Below are positions 29,195 to 39,992 of a DNA stretch of 39,992 bases, piece by piece. Where the stretch lies: NCBI GenBank assembly GCA_003427395.1, contig BFEA01000860.1, positions 141,607-181,598 of the forward strand. The letters run 5' to 3'. Every line of letters starts with the position of its first letter. The first letter of the stretch is position 1. The notes under the pieces were generated by a model, which was given only the letters and a program-made list of their open reading frames with translations, searched no databases and was not told the origin of the DNA. Both the position numbers and the translations under genes were made by a program. The stretch is from Chara braunii (Eukaryota; Streptophyta; Charophyceae; Charales; Characeae).

Positions 29195-31367
29195 GGGATG
29201 GCCTGTCTATATGACAGTAGGACTAGAGTTCCTCTGTACCCAGAAGTCGGGTTAGGGATGTACGTACTCGCAGTCGGTTGAGTGGGTCCAAAGGAGTGTG
29301 CACGTCTGAGTTCGCCGTGGGAGTCCTGTCTAGTTGTACGTACATAGGTGGCAGGGCTCAGTCGGTCATTGGGGTTTGTGTGTGATACAGTTCGGCGGGT
29401 GAGATTCAGTTGTGAGATACCTGTGACTGTGTGATTTGTACATTAGGTTTGGAGGTTTGGAAACCTTCTTTACATTTCTGATTGGATCCTGAGAGCCATA
29501 ACACTTGGGGAGTGAGTCCACCCTGTAGAGTGTATAGGGAACTGAGTGTTGAGTTGTTCACTGGGGCGGGCATCCTATTCCTAGGTATATCCTAGGAATT
29601 GTGTGCGTGAGAGCTTGAGTTGAGTATTGTATTGAGACTTGAGGGAGATATTTTGCTCCCGAGTATATTTTGATTCCACTCTCTGTGGGATTTACTCTTG
29701 TGACGATCACGATCACTCTCACACGTGTGGCTTAATCCCAATGAACAAGGGCTTTGTGTGAGAGATGTGTGGGATACATCTCATGTATGTGTATTGTGTG
29801 ATTGTGATTGTCGTCTACTCTTCGGTATACTCGTGCGACCTGCCCATGGGCGGGTGAAATGACCGAGTATAAGGGGAGGCAGCCCGACTGTTTGGTGACA
29901 GATGTGTGAGGACCCTAAGGGGTCTTGCGCGCCTATAAGACTCGAATGCTTACCATGCTGAATGTTTATGGCTAAGTTGTGAAAGAGGCCCATAAGTTGG
30001 CTCCCCAGTTTGAGTTGTCTTGCGTATGAGATGACAAAGAAGACCCCTAAGTAGGCCCTCAGTGAGTTGCTCTATGGTGGAGACCCCCTTCAGATTATGG
30101 AGGGTGGAAACGCTGGTTATTGACTATTATACAACCGAGGTCGCGTGATAGTCTATCCAATGAGAAGAGAGGGATGGTTGGGAGACCTATTACGAGAGAC
30201 CCCCTTCATGTGAAAAGAGGGTAATAGATTTAAGGGCATGATAAGCAGTGTTTGAGTTGATAAAGCCTGACGGGAGGAACCAGAATTACAGACAGGATCA
30301 TTGGTGGAACTGGGAAGGTCGCAAGTCAGTGCATTAAGATGTCATAGGATGCGTGGGCTGCTGTCTCTGATCAAGTCAGTAGGTCACGACCTTGTGTATG
30401 AGTCTGGCGGTGAATCTGTTTGTGATTGTGAAAAGGGGCCATGCTTCCTATGTTGTCCCATAGGGAACTGGTAAACGCCTTTAAGTGAGACAGACCCCTG
30501 CGTAGTCCCGCAGTGGGCCTGTGGTCTGTTTTGCGACCCACCGTTCAGACACTTGTAATAATCCCAAGGCATGTTAAGGAATACCAAGCTAAACGGTAAA
30601 GGTTAGCACCTCTATGGCGCAACCCCTATTGGATAACTGCAAGCCAGTACAACCTGGTTGCGGACCCGCGTCTACCAATGGGGTAAGAGTTTAAGGGGTT
30701 ATGCACGCCCCAGGAAAATTACTCCGGTGGGATGGCCGGGGATATGAGTCGAGACTTCGGGTAGTCCTGATTGAATGCTTGTCAGGAGAAAACCTATCGT
30801 TGCACAACCAACGACGAAACTGCCGTTAAGATAACAATGCGGTAGGCCGTAGATCTGGCTCGATCAACCAGACTATGGTGGGCCAGGATGGAGACCTAGC
30901 ATTTCTGTACTAGACTGCAGAAAGAGCTGAGAGGAGATTTATGTATATATATATGTTTGATTGTGAGGATTTTCGCGAGGAAGGCGAGAATGCCTTCTGA
31001 GGTCTCGTCTAAAGCCCGCGTCCCCGTATTACTCTGCTTGCAAGAGAGAGTCTAACTGGGACACCCAACGAAAAGCCCGCGTTTGTCTAGGACGAAGGGG
31101 AAAGGACAGTTTGAGGTGGCCTTTGGAACTTATGCTGTAGTATTGATGCGGAATACACCTGCGTCCTTGTGTCAGGCCTACGGAAACCCAGGTTAAAACC
31201 CTGACAGCATATAGTTATGTCGGCATGGAGTGTTGGAGGCCTCAACCCTGAGTCTGTCGGCTAATCGGAATTGGTTCCGCCCTCGTCAGCATTTGGAGTG
31301 TGAATGAGTTTGTAGCCTTCTGATTCTGCGTAGCGACGGGGACGTCGCTTAATATAGTCCGGTAGGC
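29195..31367 (+). other. 2.2-kb non-coding 3' region of the element
   Basis: No ORF of note occurs on the plus strand. Recurring AGACCCC(C)T words appear at about 30035, 30083, 30200 and 30493, some paired with GAGGG downstream. A TATATATATAT stretch lies at 30945-30955. A hairpin-like CTGCCG...CGGTAG enclosing TAAGAT at 30820-30845 resembles the LTR hairpins, but I treat it as weak. Long non-coding tails occur in other giant LTR elements. Confidence 0.6.
31094..31106 (+). promoter_or_regulatory. candidate polypurine tract
   Basis: GAAGGGGAAAGGA is the best purine run before the 3' LTR. A polypurine tract usually touches the LTR, but this one lies 261 bases upstream of 31368. Either it is not the true tract, or the 5' LTR has lost about 260 bases at its left end and the real LTR begins earlier. 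Confidence 0.3.
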
Positions 31368-33968
31368 TGTCCGCGCGAATATCCTTACAAGGGTATCCGT
31401 CGTGGGTTTTTGCAAACGACAGAAAAGCGGGTTTGGTCGGCATAAGTCGGGCGAGGTACGGCCGCGTCCGGGACCCGTCCTGACTAAGTTAGAGGGTATG
31501 TGGGCGCACAGTTTTAAGGTGCGCGTGTGATTTTTCTGGTTGAGTGAGCGGCCGGTCCTGGACCGTGCTACGGTTTTGTTTAGGGGATGAAAGATCGTTT
31601 TTGGTTGGCACGCACGATCGACAGTAGGACTGGCACGCCAGTAGGCGCACGGGGCGGCTACGGCGCGGTCTGGGCAGGATGGCGCGGGTGCCTGGTGTTG
31701 GCACGCCGACAGCGGTAGGCAAGGAAGGCCTAGGCAGTGGCTCCCAGGCCGGGGCACGGCGCGACACCACTTCATATTGGAATCCACGCCTAGTTGTTCC
31801 AAGCTGGGGCATAGCCCTATAGGTTACAATGTTGGACTATTACTACGGGGGTTTGGGGATCGAGGTCAGCATGCGGCATGAGGGAGCACTTTGAGCAGCG
31901 GAAGGCTAAGGGGTAGAGGGTTCCGCGGGACTATCCCCCTTTTGTGTTGTGAGGGGAGTCCAATCGCGGGCCCCGCCCCTTGGCGCGAGGCCATCCCCCT
32001 CCCGACAATACCTCGGGATGTTTGGTTTGGGCTCGTTCTTTTTATTTTTATTTTTTTTCTTACTTATGTTTTTTTCAGGTTTTTATGGCCCCGTCTCTAT
32101 TTAAAGGCCGACGATGGTCCGCGGCCGTAACCCCGTTGGCAGACCGAGAGTAAGGAGGCCAAGCGGCCCTCGGCGCTGCCACGGGGCATTACCTCGGTCG
32201 GAGTCCTGCGGGGCTTTTGTGGTAGTACGGAGGGGGTTCGCGCGCCCCCCCCCCGACGTAAGGGTAGCATGGAAAGGGGTGGGAGGGGACCTAGTCGAGG
32301 GTCGCGCCAGGTTCAGGCGAGGATAGGAGTGAGCGGGGGAGCCAGCACGGTCTCTGCGCGGACGCGAAATGGATGAAGTAGGGGAGGCCGATACCCAGGG
32401 CGTTTGGCTTCGACATTCGAATGTCGTCAGGCCGATAGCTCGGCGCTCGGGGTACCAGTGACCACGTTGCAAGGTGCTTGGGGTTGGCAATTACAGGGAG
32501 GGAACCCGGAGGGTTCCGTGTTAAGGTGCGTCCGGAGGTAAGAGAGTGCGGGGGCGTTAAGGTATATACGGGGCGGACGGAACCGGAGCGCCCCTGCTAT
32601 TGTTTTAGAGTCGCTCGTTGACTCATTCTTGCCTCCCCTTCTCAGTTCGTGTGATTGCATGGCCTGGCCGGAGTGCGCTATTCTGAAGCACAGTGCTATG
32701 GGGTGGTGCTGGCGCTGTTACGAACGGGCAGCGGGTGACGAGCGCCAGGTGCAGGCGGAGTAAGTGGGCAGGATACAGCGATCGGGGTGAGGCAGCAAGG
32801 CTACAGGAATGGAGAGGCGGGGCGACGGGGCGAGGAAGTGGTGAAGTGAACCGGAACCGGAACCGCGTCCGGGTGCAGAAGGAGGCACAAGGAGTTAGGA
32901 AGGGGGAGTACGAGGCCACGAAAAAGAGGGATGCACCCTGTCGCATAGGTGCGCCAGGTGCATACAAATTGAAAACGGAGATGGCAGGGCGGGCGCAGTG
33001 AAGAACGCACTGCGTTCTCGATCCGGAGTGGAAACGGGAGGGGAAACGTGCTAATCGGACTTTATCCGGCAGGGCGAATTGAGTGGTGGGGTTAGAATGG
33101 TGAAGGAGTTAGTGTAGAGGGAGGCTAGTAGAGGAAGGGTTGCGCCGAGAGATGGTGAAAACGGGCAATGGCAGGAAGGGGGAAAGTAGTTTCTCTCTCG
33201 ATTCCTAACAGAATCGACCGGGAAAAAGTGCTGGCCGGGGGTTTTGAGGGGCGGCGAGCTAGGATATGAAGTTAGATTGGTTGAAAGGATAGTAGAATAG
33301 AAGGTAGGAAAGAAAGAGGGTACGCCGGGCTATGGAGGAGGTGAAAACAAAAAAGGGTGGACGGACCTCTCGCTCGTAGATGGACGGGTTCGGCGGGGGA
33401 AGACAGTCAACAGGGGCTTTCGGGGTGGGCGACCCCGAATCAAGGTCGGATTGGTGTAAAAGTCAGTATAGGGGGAGATTTAGAACGACAATGAATCTTT
33501 CCGCATTTTAGAGGAAGGTTCATCCGTTTTTCCTTTTCCCCATTTCATACACATTCGGACAGGGTTCGACTTTCTGCAGTAGATGGGGGCAGATACAGCG
33601 GGAGAGAGAGAGGGAGAGAGACAGAGAGAGGAGGGGTGAGCACGCACTCAGACACGAGGTGGTGGGTGTACCCGTCCGAAATCTTGCGGAAGATTCACTT
33701 GACTTTGGCCCACCTGTTAACGAAGACAGCGAATGGCCAGGCTCGTCGAGGCGGGGGACATCCAATTCAGGTGTCTGTATTGCCTACGAGTGATGACGGG
33801 GAGGGTATCGGAGTGACTCCCTAGCTAAATGGGTTGGCTATCTTGTTACTGATGCCTTGTGCTCCGCTCAGCAGGTTGCCGACCCGCGGGTTCGCTTACC
33901 CTGTTGTATACTGCAGTCGCTGTTGTCCTGCTATGAAGAGTTCATGACCGTGCCTTTGAAACCACGAC

Positions 33969-34502
33969 TTATACTTTGAGGTCAGGACGGGTGGGCCGTG
34001 CGTCGTACCAAGTGAGAGACAGCGGTGAGGTCGGAGACAGGGGGGAGTGGGTGAGGAAGAAAAATTCGAAATTTTGCAGTGTAACTTTCCGTGATCCAAC
34101 GGAAAGATCACTCCATTTTGTTCCTTCTGACAAGCAGTAATAGGGGGTTAGCAGCGGGAAGTTTTGGGACATACTTGTTGGTCCGCGTGCGTGAGCAGGA
34201 GCCGCACCGAGCCTTGCACTTTGGGTACGAGGCATCAGGCCCGGCCTAACTAGTAGATCCATTCGACTTCGAGAAAAGTAGTGGGGAGGCGGCGAGGCAG
34301 ACGGGTGAACTGGAGTGATTGTACAGGCTGAAGAAGAGGGAGAGGGGTCACGTCCCGGAGTATCGAGCAAGGAGGGGTACCACTGTCTGTCAGCCACTGA
34401 GGACTGAGCGGCGGCAGCGGGCGAACGGGCAGGGCTCGAGAGTTGTGGGAGTAAGAGAAAGAGGGCCGCCTGCTGGCGGGTGGGGATCAACTGGTGGAGC
34501 AA
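33969..34502 (-). CDS. antisense LTR ORF, 3' copy, doubtful
   Basis: The minus-strand frame has 177 codons and also starts MLHQLIPTRQQAAL. Compared with its 5' LTR partner at 13971-14489 it diverges after SLVTHSP-like residues because of an indel, which argues against strong constraint on the C-terminus. It is Ser/Pro-rich and unrecognised. Confidence 0.13.
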   Translation of the reverse strand: MLHQLIPTRQQAALFLLLPQLSSPARSPAAAAQSSVADRQWYPSLLDTPGRDPSPSSSACTITPVHPSASPPPHYFSRSRMDLLVRPGLMPRTQSARLGAAPAHARGPTSMSQNFPLLTPYYCLSEGTKWSDLSVGSRKVTLQNFEFFFLTHSPLSPTSPLSLTWYDARPTRPDLKV

Positions 34503-34536
34503 GGAGTGCAGCCGGCCAGGCCAGTTCCTGCAGAGG

Positions 34537-35007
34537 TTACAAGTTGCCTGTCTTAGCGCGCTTGCAGAGGGGCAGGCTGTCTGCGGCTGATCGAACAGGC
34601 GGCCAGTAGCGGTCCTTGTGGGGCGAATTGAAGACCAGGCTAGGGATTGTGGATAGCAGACTACTGGCTACGGCAGAACACCGCACGTTGTTGCTAACCG
34701 TGGTGAGCGGTTGCTGTTGGTAACTGCGCACGGCTACTGCTGCTATGGCCTGTGCACAAACGGCGGCAAGTTGTTGGTGGCTGCCTACGGCTGGGGTCTG
34801 CTGATGGTCACTACATACTGCGTCGTAATGCTGCCCAGTCATAGCTGGCTGTGACAATCTGTTGTGCAACAACAATTGGGCTAGGAAGGCATGCGTGGAT
34901 GAGCAGTTGTGGGAAGGCAGAGTAGCAAGTGTTGTGCCTATGCGACAGGCTGTGTATAGTGGACTAGTGGCTACTTTTATCTGTTTTTGCATAGTGTTGA
35001 GTGACAC
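34537..35007 (-). CDS. antisense LTR ORF, 3' copy, Gln/Ser-rich, doubtful
   Basis: The frame has 156 codons, the same length as its partner at 14524-14994, with scattered substitutions. It is low-complexity and unrecognised. It is listed only as the pair member for comparison. Confidence 0.15.
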   Translation of the reverse strand: MSLNTMQKQIKVATSPLYTACRIGTTLATLPSHNCSSTHAFLAQLLLHNRLSQPAMTGQHYDAVCSDHQQTPAVGSHQQLAAVCAQAIAAVAVRSYQQQPLTTVSNNVRCSAVASSLLSTIPSLVFNSPHKDRYWPPVRSAADSLPLCKRAKTGNL

Positions 35008-35883
35008 TGCGTTATTGGGCGGTCACTTGCGGTGTATTTTGCTGCTTGGGCTGCTTTCCTCTGCTATAGTAGTAACTGGTCTGTTGTAGGCTGTTGTTGG
35101 TGGTAAGACCGGGGGTGTTGCGGTGCTGCTGCGTCCATGGGTTGTGGGTGGACTCTTTGTTGCTGGTCACCGTATGTTGCTGCCTACCGTTGATGACTGT
35201 TCCAGGCTCTTGAGCGGCCGCGCAGTGTGACTTGGAGAGGTGTTGAGGCTTAGAGGGGTGGTCAGGGAGGACGAGTAAGGGGGATTGTTGCTGCGATCTG
35301 GAGGGCCGTCAGGGGGCTCTGACTGCGGCGGGTTGACTATGGATTGATCAAGTTGTGCAGGATTGGCTTCCATTGCGGGGCCCTCAAGCGAATCAAGGAA
35401 TCAAGGCCCCCTCCTGTGAGTCTGAGAGCACCCTCCTTGGATCTGAGAGTCAAATACCCTTTATTTTTCCCTTCCTCATTCTAAGTGTAGTCCATTGGTT
35501 CTGAGAGGAAGGCGGCAGGCGGGATTGCAACCCGTAATCCGCGCCAATGCCTTTCTGGGAGGTTGCCCTACCGATTGCGGGAGCTCTGCCAGAGCCTAGG
35601 CGAGGCTCTGGAGCCAGGTAACGGAAAGGTAACCATTCCCTTCCCTCTATACACCCTGGTATAGCCCTTATTTGTACATCTCCTTATGTTTGACTAAGTA
35701 TATTGTATGCACCCCTACCTTGACTTTGGATTGACTGGCAGGACATAAGACAGACTAAATAAAGAAATGTGTGTCTAATCGTAGTCTCAGTTTGTTGCTG
35801 CCGGAAGGCAGATTGTGAACACAAGGGGGTGCATCTGGGAAAGGGTGGGTGAAAGGTGGTTTTGCTTGAGCATGAATGGGTCA

Positions 35884-36710
35884 TATGGGGTAAGACTAGT
35901 TCCATAAGATTGGACGGCCTGACCGCTATGTTTATTTATGAATTGCGAGGAGAGTCAGACCAGTTCCATAAGATTGGACGGCTTGGTTGCTCTAAATTGT
36001 GAGGGTTTGACTGTGACCGACTTTTCAGGGGCCAAACCTGTACCATAAGATTGGAGGGTTTGGTTGCCATGTTTGGTTGGGGTTTTGTTCTGTTTCTTTT
36101 GTTTTTGGTCGTGGAGGTCTGAGCAAGTCCATAAGATAGGACGGCTCGGCCCCTTCCGGTTTTATTCTGAGGGGATAATTATCGCTGGGGGCAAGGCATA
36201 TCCATAAGATTGGACGACTTTGGACTCACGCCGCACACAGTGGATCAGAGAGAAACGAACGTGGCAAAGGACCAGATATGTTCCATAAGATTGGACGGTC
36301 TGGCCCAATGCCTCGCACACGCTGGAACCCAAGAGGTAAAATTTTGGCTATATTTTATACTATCCTATTTATGAACAGGCTAGTCAGGCATGGGTTTCAT
36401 AGGATTGGACGACCTAACTATAGCTTATCATGAAATGAAGAGAGTATAACTAAGAGTATAATTGAAGGTAACCCTGAGCAGGCTGGGCCTTATTCTAAGA
36501 TGAACGGCACAGTCCTATGCACAGCTTTTGAACACCAAGCTCAGAGAGGTATATATAATTTGGATATTAAACAGTTCAGGGTGGTTGAGCCTTGTTCTAA
36601 GATGAAAGACAGCCATATGCCCAAAAGGAAGAAAAAAGTAGTTGTGCAACCATTTTGTGTATACTCAATGGCTGAGTCAGGCAGGTTCCATAAGATTGGA
36701 TGGCTTGACT
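35884..36710 (+). repeat. array of about ten covarying hairpins with loop TAAGAT (3' LTR)
   Basis: This is the LTR partner of the array at 15864-16668; the first loop is at 35905 and the last at 36691. In the unit near 36280 this copy has CCAGAT/GTCTGG with an intact TAAGAT loop, where the 5' copy has lost both. In the first unit this copy has GGTAAG, which weakens the stem that is perfect in the 5' copy. The two arrays therefore complement each other in showing the ancestral pairing. Confidence 0.83.
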
Positions 36711-39240
36711 TTATGCTCTATGTAAGTTGGGTATAAGGGAATAAAGCATCGAGAGATTACAAACTATTGTCTGCCAAGTTGGCTTGGGGATGGTGAGAGT
36801 ACTTACCGTTGTGGTTTGGCATTGCATGTGGCTGATTGAGGCTACTACTTGGTTTGAGTTTCAAGTTGACAGGTAGTTGCTTTAGAGGCTCGCCACATGC
36901 TAGAGCGATAGGAGTTAGCTTCAGTTTCTGCATTTTCTGAGCTAAGTTTTTTTACTTAGATCGATTTTCGCATTTTCTGGGATTTTTTTGTATACTTGGC
37001 CTTGTATAAATTTTGGTAAGTTACTTTCACTACGGGAAGCGCTGCCGAAATTTCTACAAATCCAAGGAGTTAGTTAAATTTTGGCTTCAAAGTTCAACTT
37101 GTCTAAAGTTCATACTTGGCTTAGTAAAAATCTGAAAGGTCTCCTTTTCTAAAGGAAGTGGTGCCCAATTTTTTGCTAATTCAGGGAGTTGGACAAAATT
37201 GGACTTTGAAAACTCAAAGGATATTTCTGTTTTCATATTCGGGCTGATATAAATTCTGGAAAGACACTTTTCCTACGGGAAGAGCTGCCGAAATTTTCTT
37301 AATTTAGAGGAGTTAGATTTTTTTTTGACAGGTGGCGATTCTGGCAATCCACCCTGAAAAGGGGAGATTCTGCCATTAGTCTAGCTTTGCTTTGGGCACT
37401 GGCGTAGACTCGCTGTGGAGGTCGGCTTAGACTTAGTTGACACATAGCTATGAGTGAGGATGTACTATGGAGATTCATCCCCAAAGGCTGATGTTTTAGT
37501 TTGGGCCTTGATCTGTCTCATGGTACAGACTTTTCTTGGACATTCGATTCAGGACTTGGGCTAGTGTCAGCCGCATCCTACAAGGATTACCTTCTATTAT
37601 TACTGATAACAGGTCGGTTGCCGATTCGTCGGTCTACGACTCTATTCCAACTCACTTTTCACACCCAACCTAAAAGGCTTTAGCCCTGGTGAGTTTATTG
37701 TTTGTTGAGGGTTTCACACAGACTTTTATTAAATGGTCATTCAACAAAGGTACTGTGTATTTTATTATGGTTGATTGGGCGGGAGATTGGGGTTTGCATG
37801 GCTAAAGCAAGGGATATGAGTGTGGAGATTGGATGGGGTTGACTCCGTGTAACGCGTGGTTGCTGCTCGATTCCTTGATGTGATTGCAGGTAGACCTTGT
37901 GACTCGGATTTGGAATTGGGGTTGCCTGCGATTTCATATATGTACTTATGGCTGTAAGAAGTCCCACAGTGCCTGTGAGCAGTGATCGTCGCAACTTTAT
38001 CTCCCCTATGTGTGTATGCTTGGGTGTATTTACTGTGGGGGTTCGCAAGGCCGGGGCCGCGATTACCACATACGACTAGGATTGTTGGTCGACATGGGAC
38101 TGGTTAGCAGTCGCGCAACCTTATGTAAGAATCCTGCGTGTGAGGCCTTGCCGCCCCAACGTCCAGAGGTTATGGGATCGGGAGGCTCGCACATAGACGC
38201 AAACGCTGACGTCACTGTAGGCCGTGGGCATCACCCAAGGAGAGGGAGGGTACCCCCAAAGGATCATGACCCTGGCTGAAATAGGAAGGGGCCCCTCGGC
38301 CCATTCGTCTGCTTACTAGAGTCTTTATGGTTGGATGCTGTGGTCCATGACAACTGTCAAAGTCAAACCCCTTGATGTTTGACCACCACGACAACTTAAA
38401 GCTGTCTACTCAACACCTCTGCACAGGGTGCAGAAGAGGGTGTGGTGTTCAACCGCGCATGACGGTTGTCCGGCGTCGAGAGATTAACCCTCAATGCGCG
38501 TGTCAGCCGACACTTGAGTGTCGAATGCGACCCTCGAGACTAACGAGGACCGCACGATTATGGGCACTACATAGTACGCCATCATTGCGGCTGCCTGCGT
38601 ACGTTTGCATCGTGAGTCGATATGAGTTAGCCCTGCGTCCGCGCAGTTTTATGTTAAATCTCGCGCGCGACGCCTATTTGATTTCCGCATCGGAAGGTTA
38701 TGGGTTGGCTACCGAGGGGCTAGGAGCGTTGTCGCGTTGTGTGTTCTGTCGTGTTGTATGTGTGTGTGTGTGTGCTTTATTTTTGTGTTCGTAAAGTGGT
38801 TTGCGCGTGGTGTGTGGGATGCGTCCTAGTCGACCGACGACGAGCCGCGCTTGGGACTTCATTCCCCCAAGATGTCGGTTCGCCTGCGGGCCTGACAGGC
38901 GTATTACCGCGCGTACCCCCTATGCTACAGGGAACGAGAAACGCCCTCGGCTGGTCCACCTCTGCGATTGCAACCGAGTAGCTTTCGTACTGTGGACTGG
39001 TAGCTCAGCGGGGATACGCCCACCGAAGGGAGGTGACAACTCCCGTAAGGTGGAGGTAATTTGTGCCTCGCGTAGGCCCTATCCTGTCGTAGGGGTTTGC
39101 GAGAGGTATGGCTGGCGCACTCGGCCGGAGCGGCCTTAGGAAGCTCCATTTGCGTGTTCGTGACGAGGTTGGTCCAACTCCTGCGTGACGCGGCCAAGAG
39201 CGTCCCGCGCTGCCACGTGCGGTGCCGGACCGATGCGCTC

Positions 39241-39295
39241 CCCTTCAGTCTAGCACAATCATACTTTTTTGAGTGTATAGTGAATATGACAGCAT
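39241..39295. other. unique junction after the 3' LTR
   Basis: These 55 bases match neither the 5' LTR end nor the CA repeat. They contain GACA at 39288-39291 followed by GCATACACAC. No direct repeat of the five bases left of the 5' LTR (CGCGC) is found, so the insertion footprint is lost or the end was rearranged. Confidence 0.6.
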
Positions 39296-39627
39296 ACACA
39301 CACACAAGCACACACACATACATTCACGCACACATACGCACACACACACGCATACGCACATACACATAGATACACACAAACACAGAGGTAGACAAACACA
39401 GACACACACACACATATGACACACACACACACACATATGACACACACACACACACATATACAAGGGGGCACACACACACATACACACACACACACAAAAA
39501 CACACACACACACATGGGGTTTTGCATGTGGTGCAACATGATGTGGAACCAAACCAAACACAGAGATAGACAAACACAAACACACACACACACACACACA
39601 CATATGACACACACAGATACACGGGGG

Positions 39628-39676
<49 letters not shown>

Positions 39677-39690
39677 ACACACACACACGG
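39296..39690. repeat. (CA)n microsatellite, right flank of the giant element
   Basis: CA runs are interrupted by CATATGAC, GGGGGCACAC (about 39465 and 39623) and GATAGACAAACAC. The GGGGGCACAC interruption is shared with the left flank. Minus-strand frames here are Cys/Val dipeptide artefacts. Confidence 0.95.
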
Positions 39691-39992
39691 GGTTTTGCAT
39701 GTGGTGCAACATGATACTTGAATTTAAAAAAAAATACATATATTCCTGAGTATATATGAAAATCAAAACATTCATGCGCACTTCTTAGCGGCCTGGTGCG
39801 GGTTTTGTGGGTGGTGAAGCAAGATATGGATCCAAGTGCAACGAGAAGCCTCCCGCCTACCCTGCTTTACAAAAAAAGAATAATATTCTCAACTATTGTT
39901 TAGAAAAAAAAAATTGTTCATGCGCACTTCTTAGCTGCCACATTTTGGGTTTTGCGTGTGGTGCAGCATGATGTGGAACGAAGCCTGAAGTG
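39511..39992. repeat. repeated GGGTTTTGC(A/G)TGTGGTGCA unit
   Basis: GGGGTTTTGCATGTGGTGCA occurs at about 39516 and 39690. Variants are at about 39800 (CGGGTTTTGTGGGTGGTGAA) and 39947 (GGGTTTTGCGTGTGGTGCAG). Each is followed by a (A/G)CATGATGTGGAACCAA-like segment. TTCATGCGCACTTCTTAGC at 39770 recurs exactly at 39915. Spacing varies (107-175) because of CA and A tracts. The window ends inside the repeat. Confidence 0.8.

Larger units (their letters stand above)
11357..39240 (+). mobile_element. giant Ty3/Gypsy LTR retrotransposon, about 27.9 kb
   Basis: Direct repeats of 7.8 kb flank a 12.2-kb inside. Reading left to right there is an LTR, a tRNA-Asp-like primer site, a leader, Gag, protease, RT, RNase H, integrase with a GPY tail, an extra Gag-like ORF, 2.2 kb of non-coding DNA and an LTR. 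The order RT-RNase H-integrase identifies Ty3/Gypsy rather than Copia. The 5' LTR begins TGTC and ends GACA, a proper short terminal inverted repeat. The 3' LTR lacks the last four bases as compared with the 5' LTR, and no 5-bp target duplication is visible. Pol is broken by stops and frameshifts, so this copy is non-autonomous. Confidence 0.93.
31368..39240 (+). repeat. 3' LTR, about 7,873 bp
   Basis: Homology to the 5' LTR begins at TGTCCGCGCG and ends at GATGCGCTC (39240). The GACA expected at the end is missing, and the next bases (CCCTTCAGTC) are unrelated to the 5' copy. It carries the same contents as the 5' LTR: T-rich tract, GA microsatellite (about 33600), antisense frames, AATAAA words, hairpin array and 120-bp repeats. 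Differences from the 5' LTR are scattered substitutions and small indels. Confidence 0.92.

Noticed and set aside
30820-30845. Possible extra TAAGAT hairpin in the 3' non-coding region
   Set aside because: The outer arms pair over 6 bp, but the inner stem is only two pairs and the loop is asymmetric; one such site can be chance.
39281-39295. GACA at 39288 as the true end of the 3' LTR
   Set aside because: The 48 bases before it have no match in the 5' LTR, and the five bases after it do not repeat the five left of the 5' LTR.
39245-39781. Cys/Val-rich minus-strand frames at the right edge
   Set aside because: They are translations of (GT)n and have no codon-level signal.

Overview
The window looks like repeat-rich intergenic DNA of a streptophyte plant or alga. 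I see no ordinary host gene, no rRNA and no bacterial-type operon. The GC-rich Ty3/Gypsy coding region, the decayed LINE, the many microsatellites and the size of the LTRs fit a large TE-filled genome. A charophyte such as Chara braunii is my best guess; it rests on remembered protein style and cannot be checked here.

Layout. Positions 1-11350 are a patchwork: a (TC)n/(TATC)n microsatellite, a palindromic ~135-bp satellite (991-1640), a short LINE scrap (about 1780-1960), (GAT)n-rich duplicated DNA (2560-3470), a degenerate minisatellite (4378-4625), a long broken LINE reverse transcriptase (about 4750-6830), tRNA-derived SINE-like pieces near 8140, 10313 and 10430, a three-copy ~215-bp tandem repeat (9190-9790), a (CCCA)n tract, an assembly gap (10599-11110) and a (CA)n tract.

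Positions 11357-39240 are one giant LTR retrotransposon of about 27.9 kb. It has two direct LTRs of about 7.84 and 7.87 kb (11357-19191 and 31368-39240), which are about 95-97% identical in the stretches I compared. The 5' LTR is followed at once by a tRNA-Asp-like primer binding site (19194-19211), then a leader with two good splice-donor-like sites. Next come an intact Gag ORF (19603-21498), a retropepsin in the same frame after one UAG, and a decayed RT-RNase H-integrase (to 26161). A splice-acceptor-like signal follows, then a third sense ORF (26351-29194, three in-frame TAGs) that looks like a second Gag-type protein with a coiled coil and a C-terminal zinc-knuckle relic. About 2.2 kb of non-coding DNA precedes the 3' LTR. 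The order PR-RT-RH-IN and the GPY-type integrase tail place the element in Ty3/Gypsy.

The most unusual signal lies in each LTR: about ten hairpins (15864-16668 and about 35884-36710) with the constant loop TAAGAT. Their inner and outer stems differ in sequence from copy to copy but stay base-paired, as expected of a selected RNA or single-stranded DNA structure. The element sits between (CA)n tracts that share GGGGGCACAC interruptions, so it probably landed in a microsatellite-bearing repeat. Positions 39241-39992 are that CA-rich DNA plus a repeated GGGTTTTGC-type unit.
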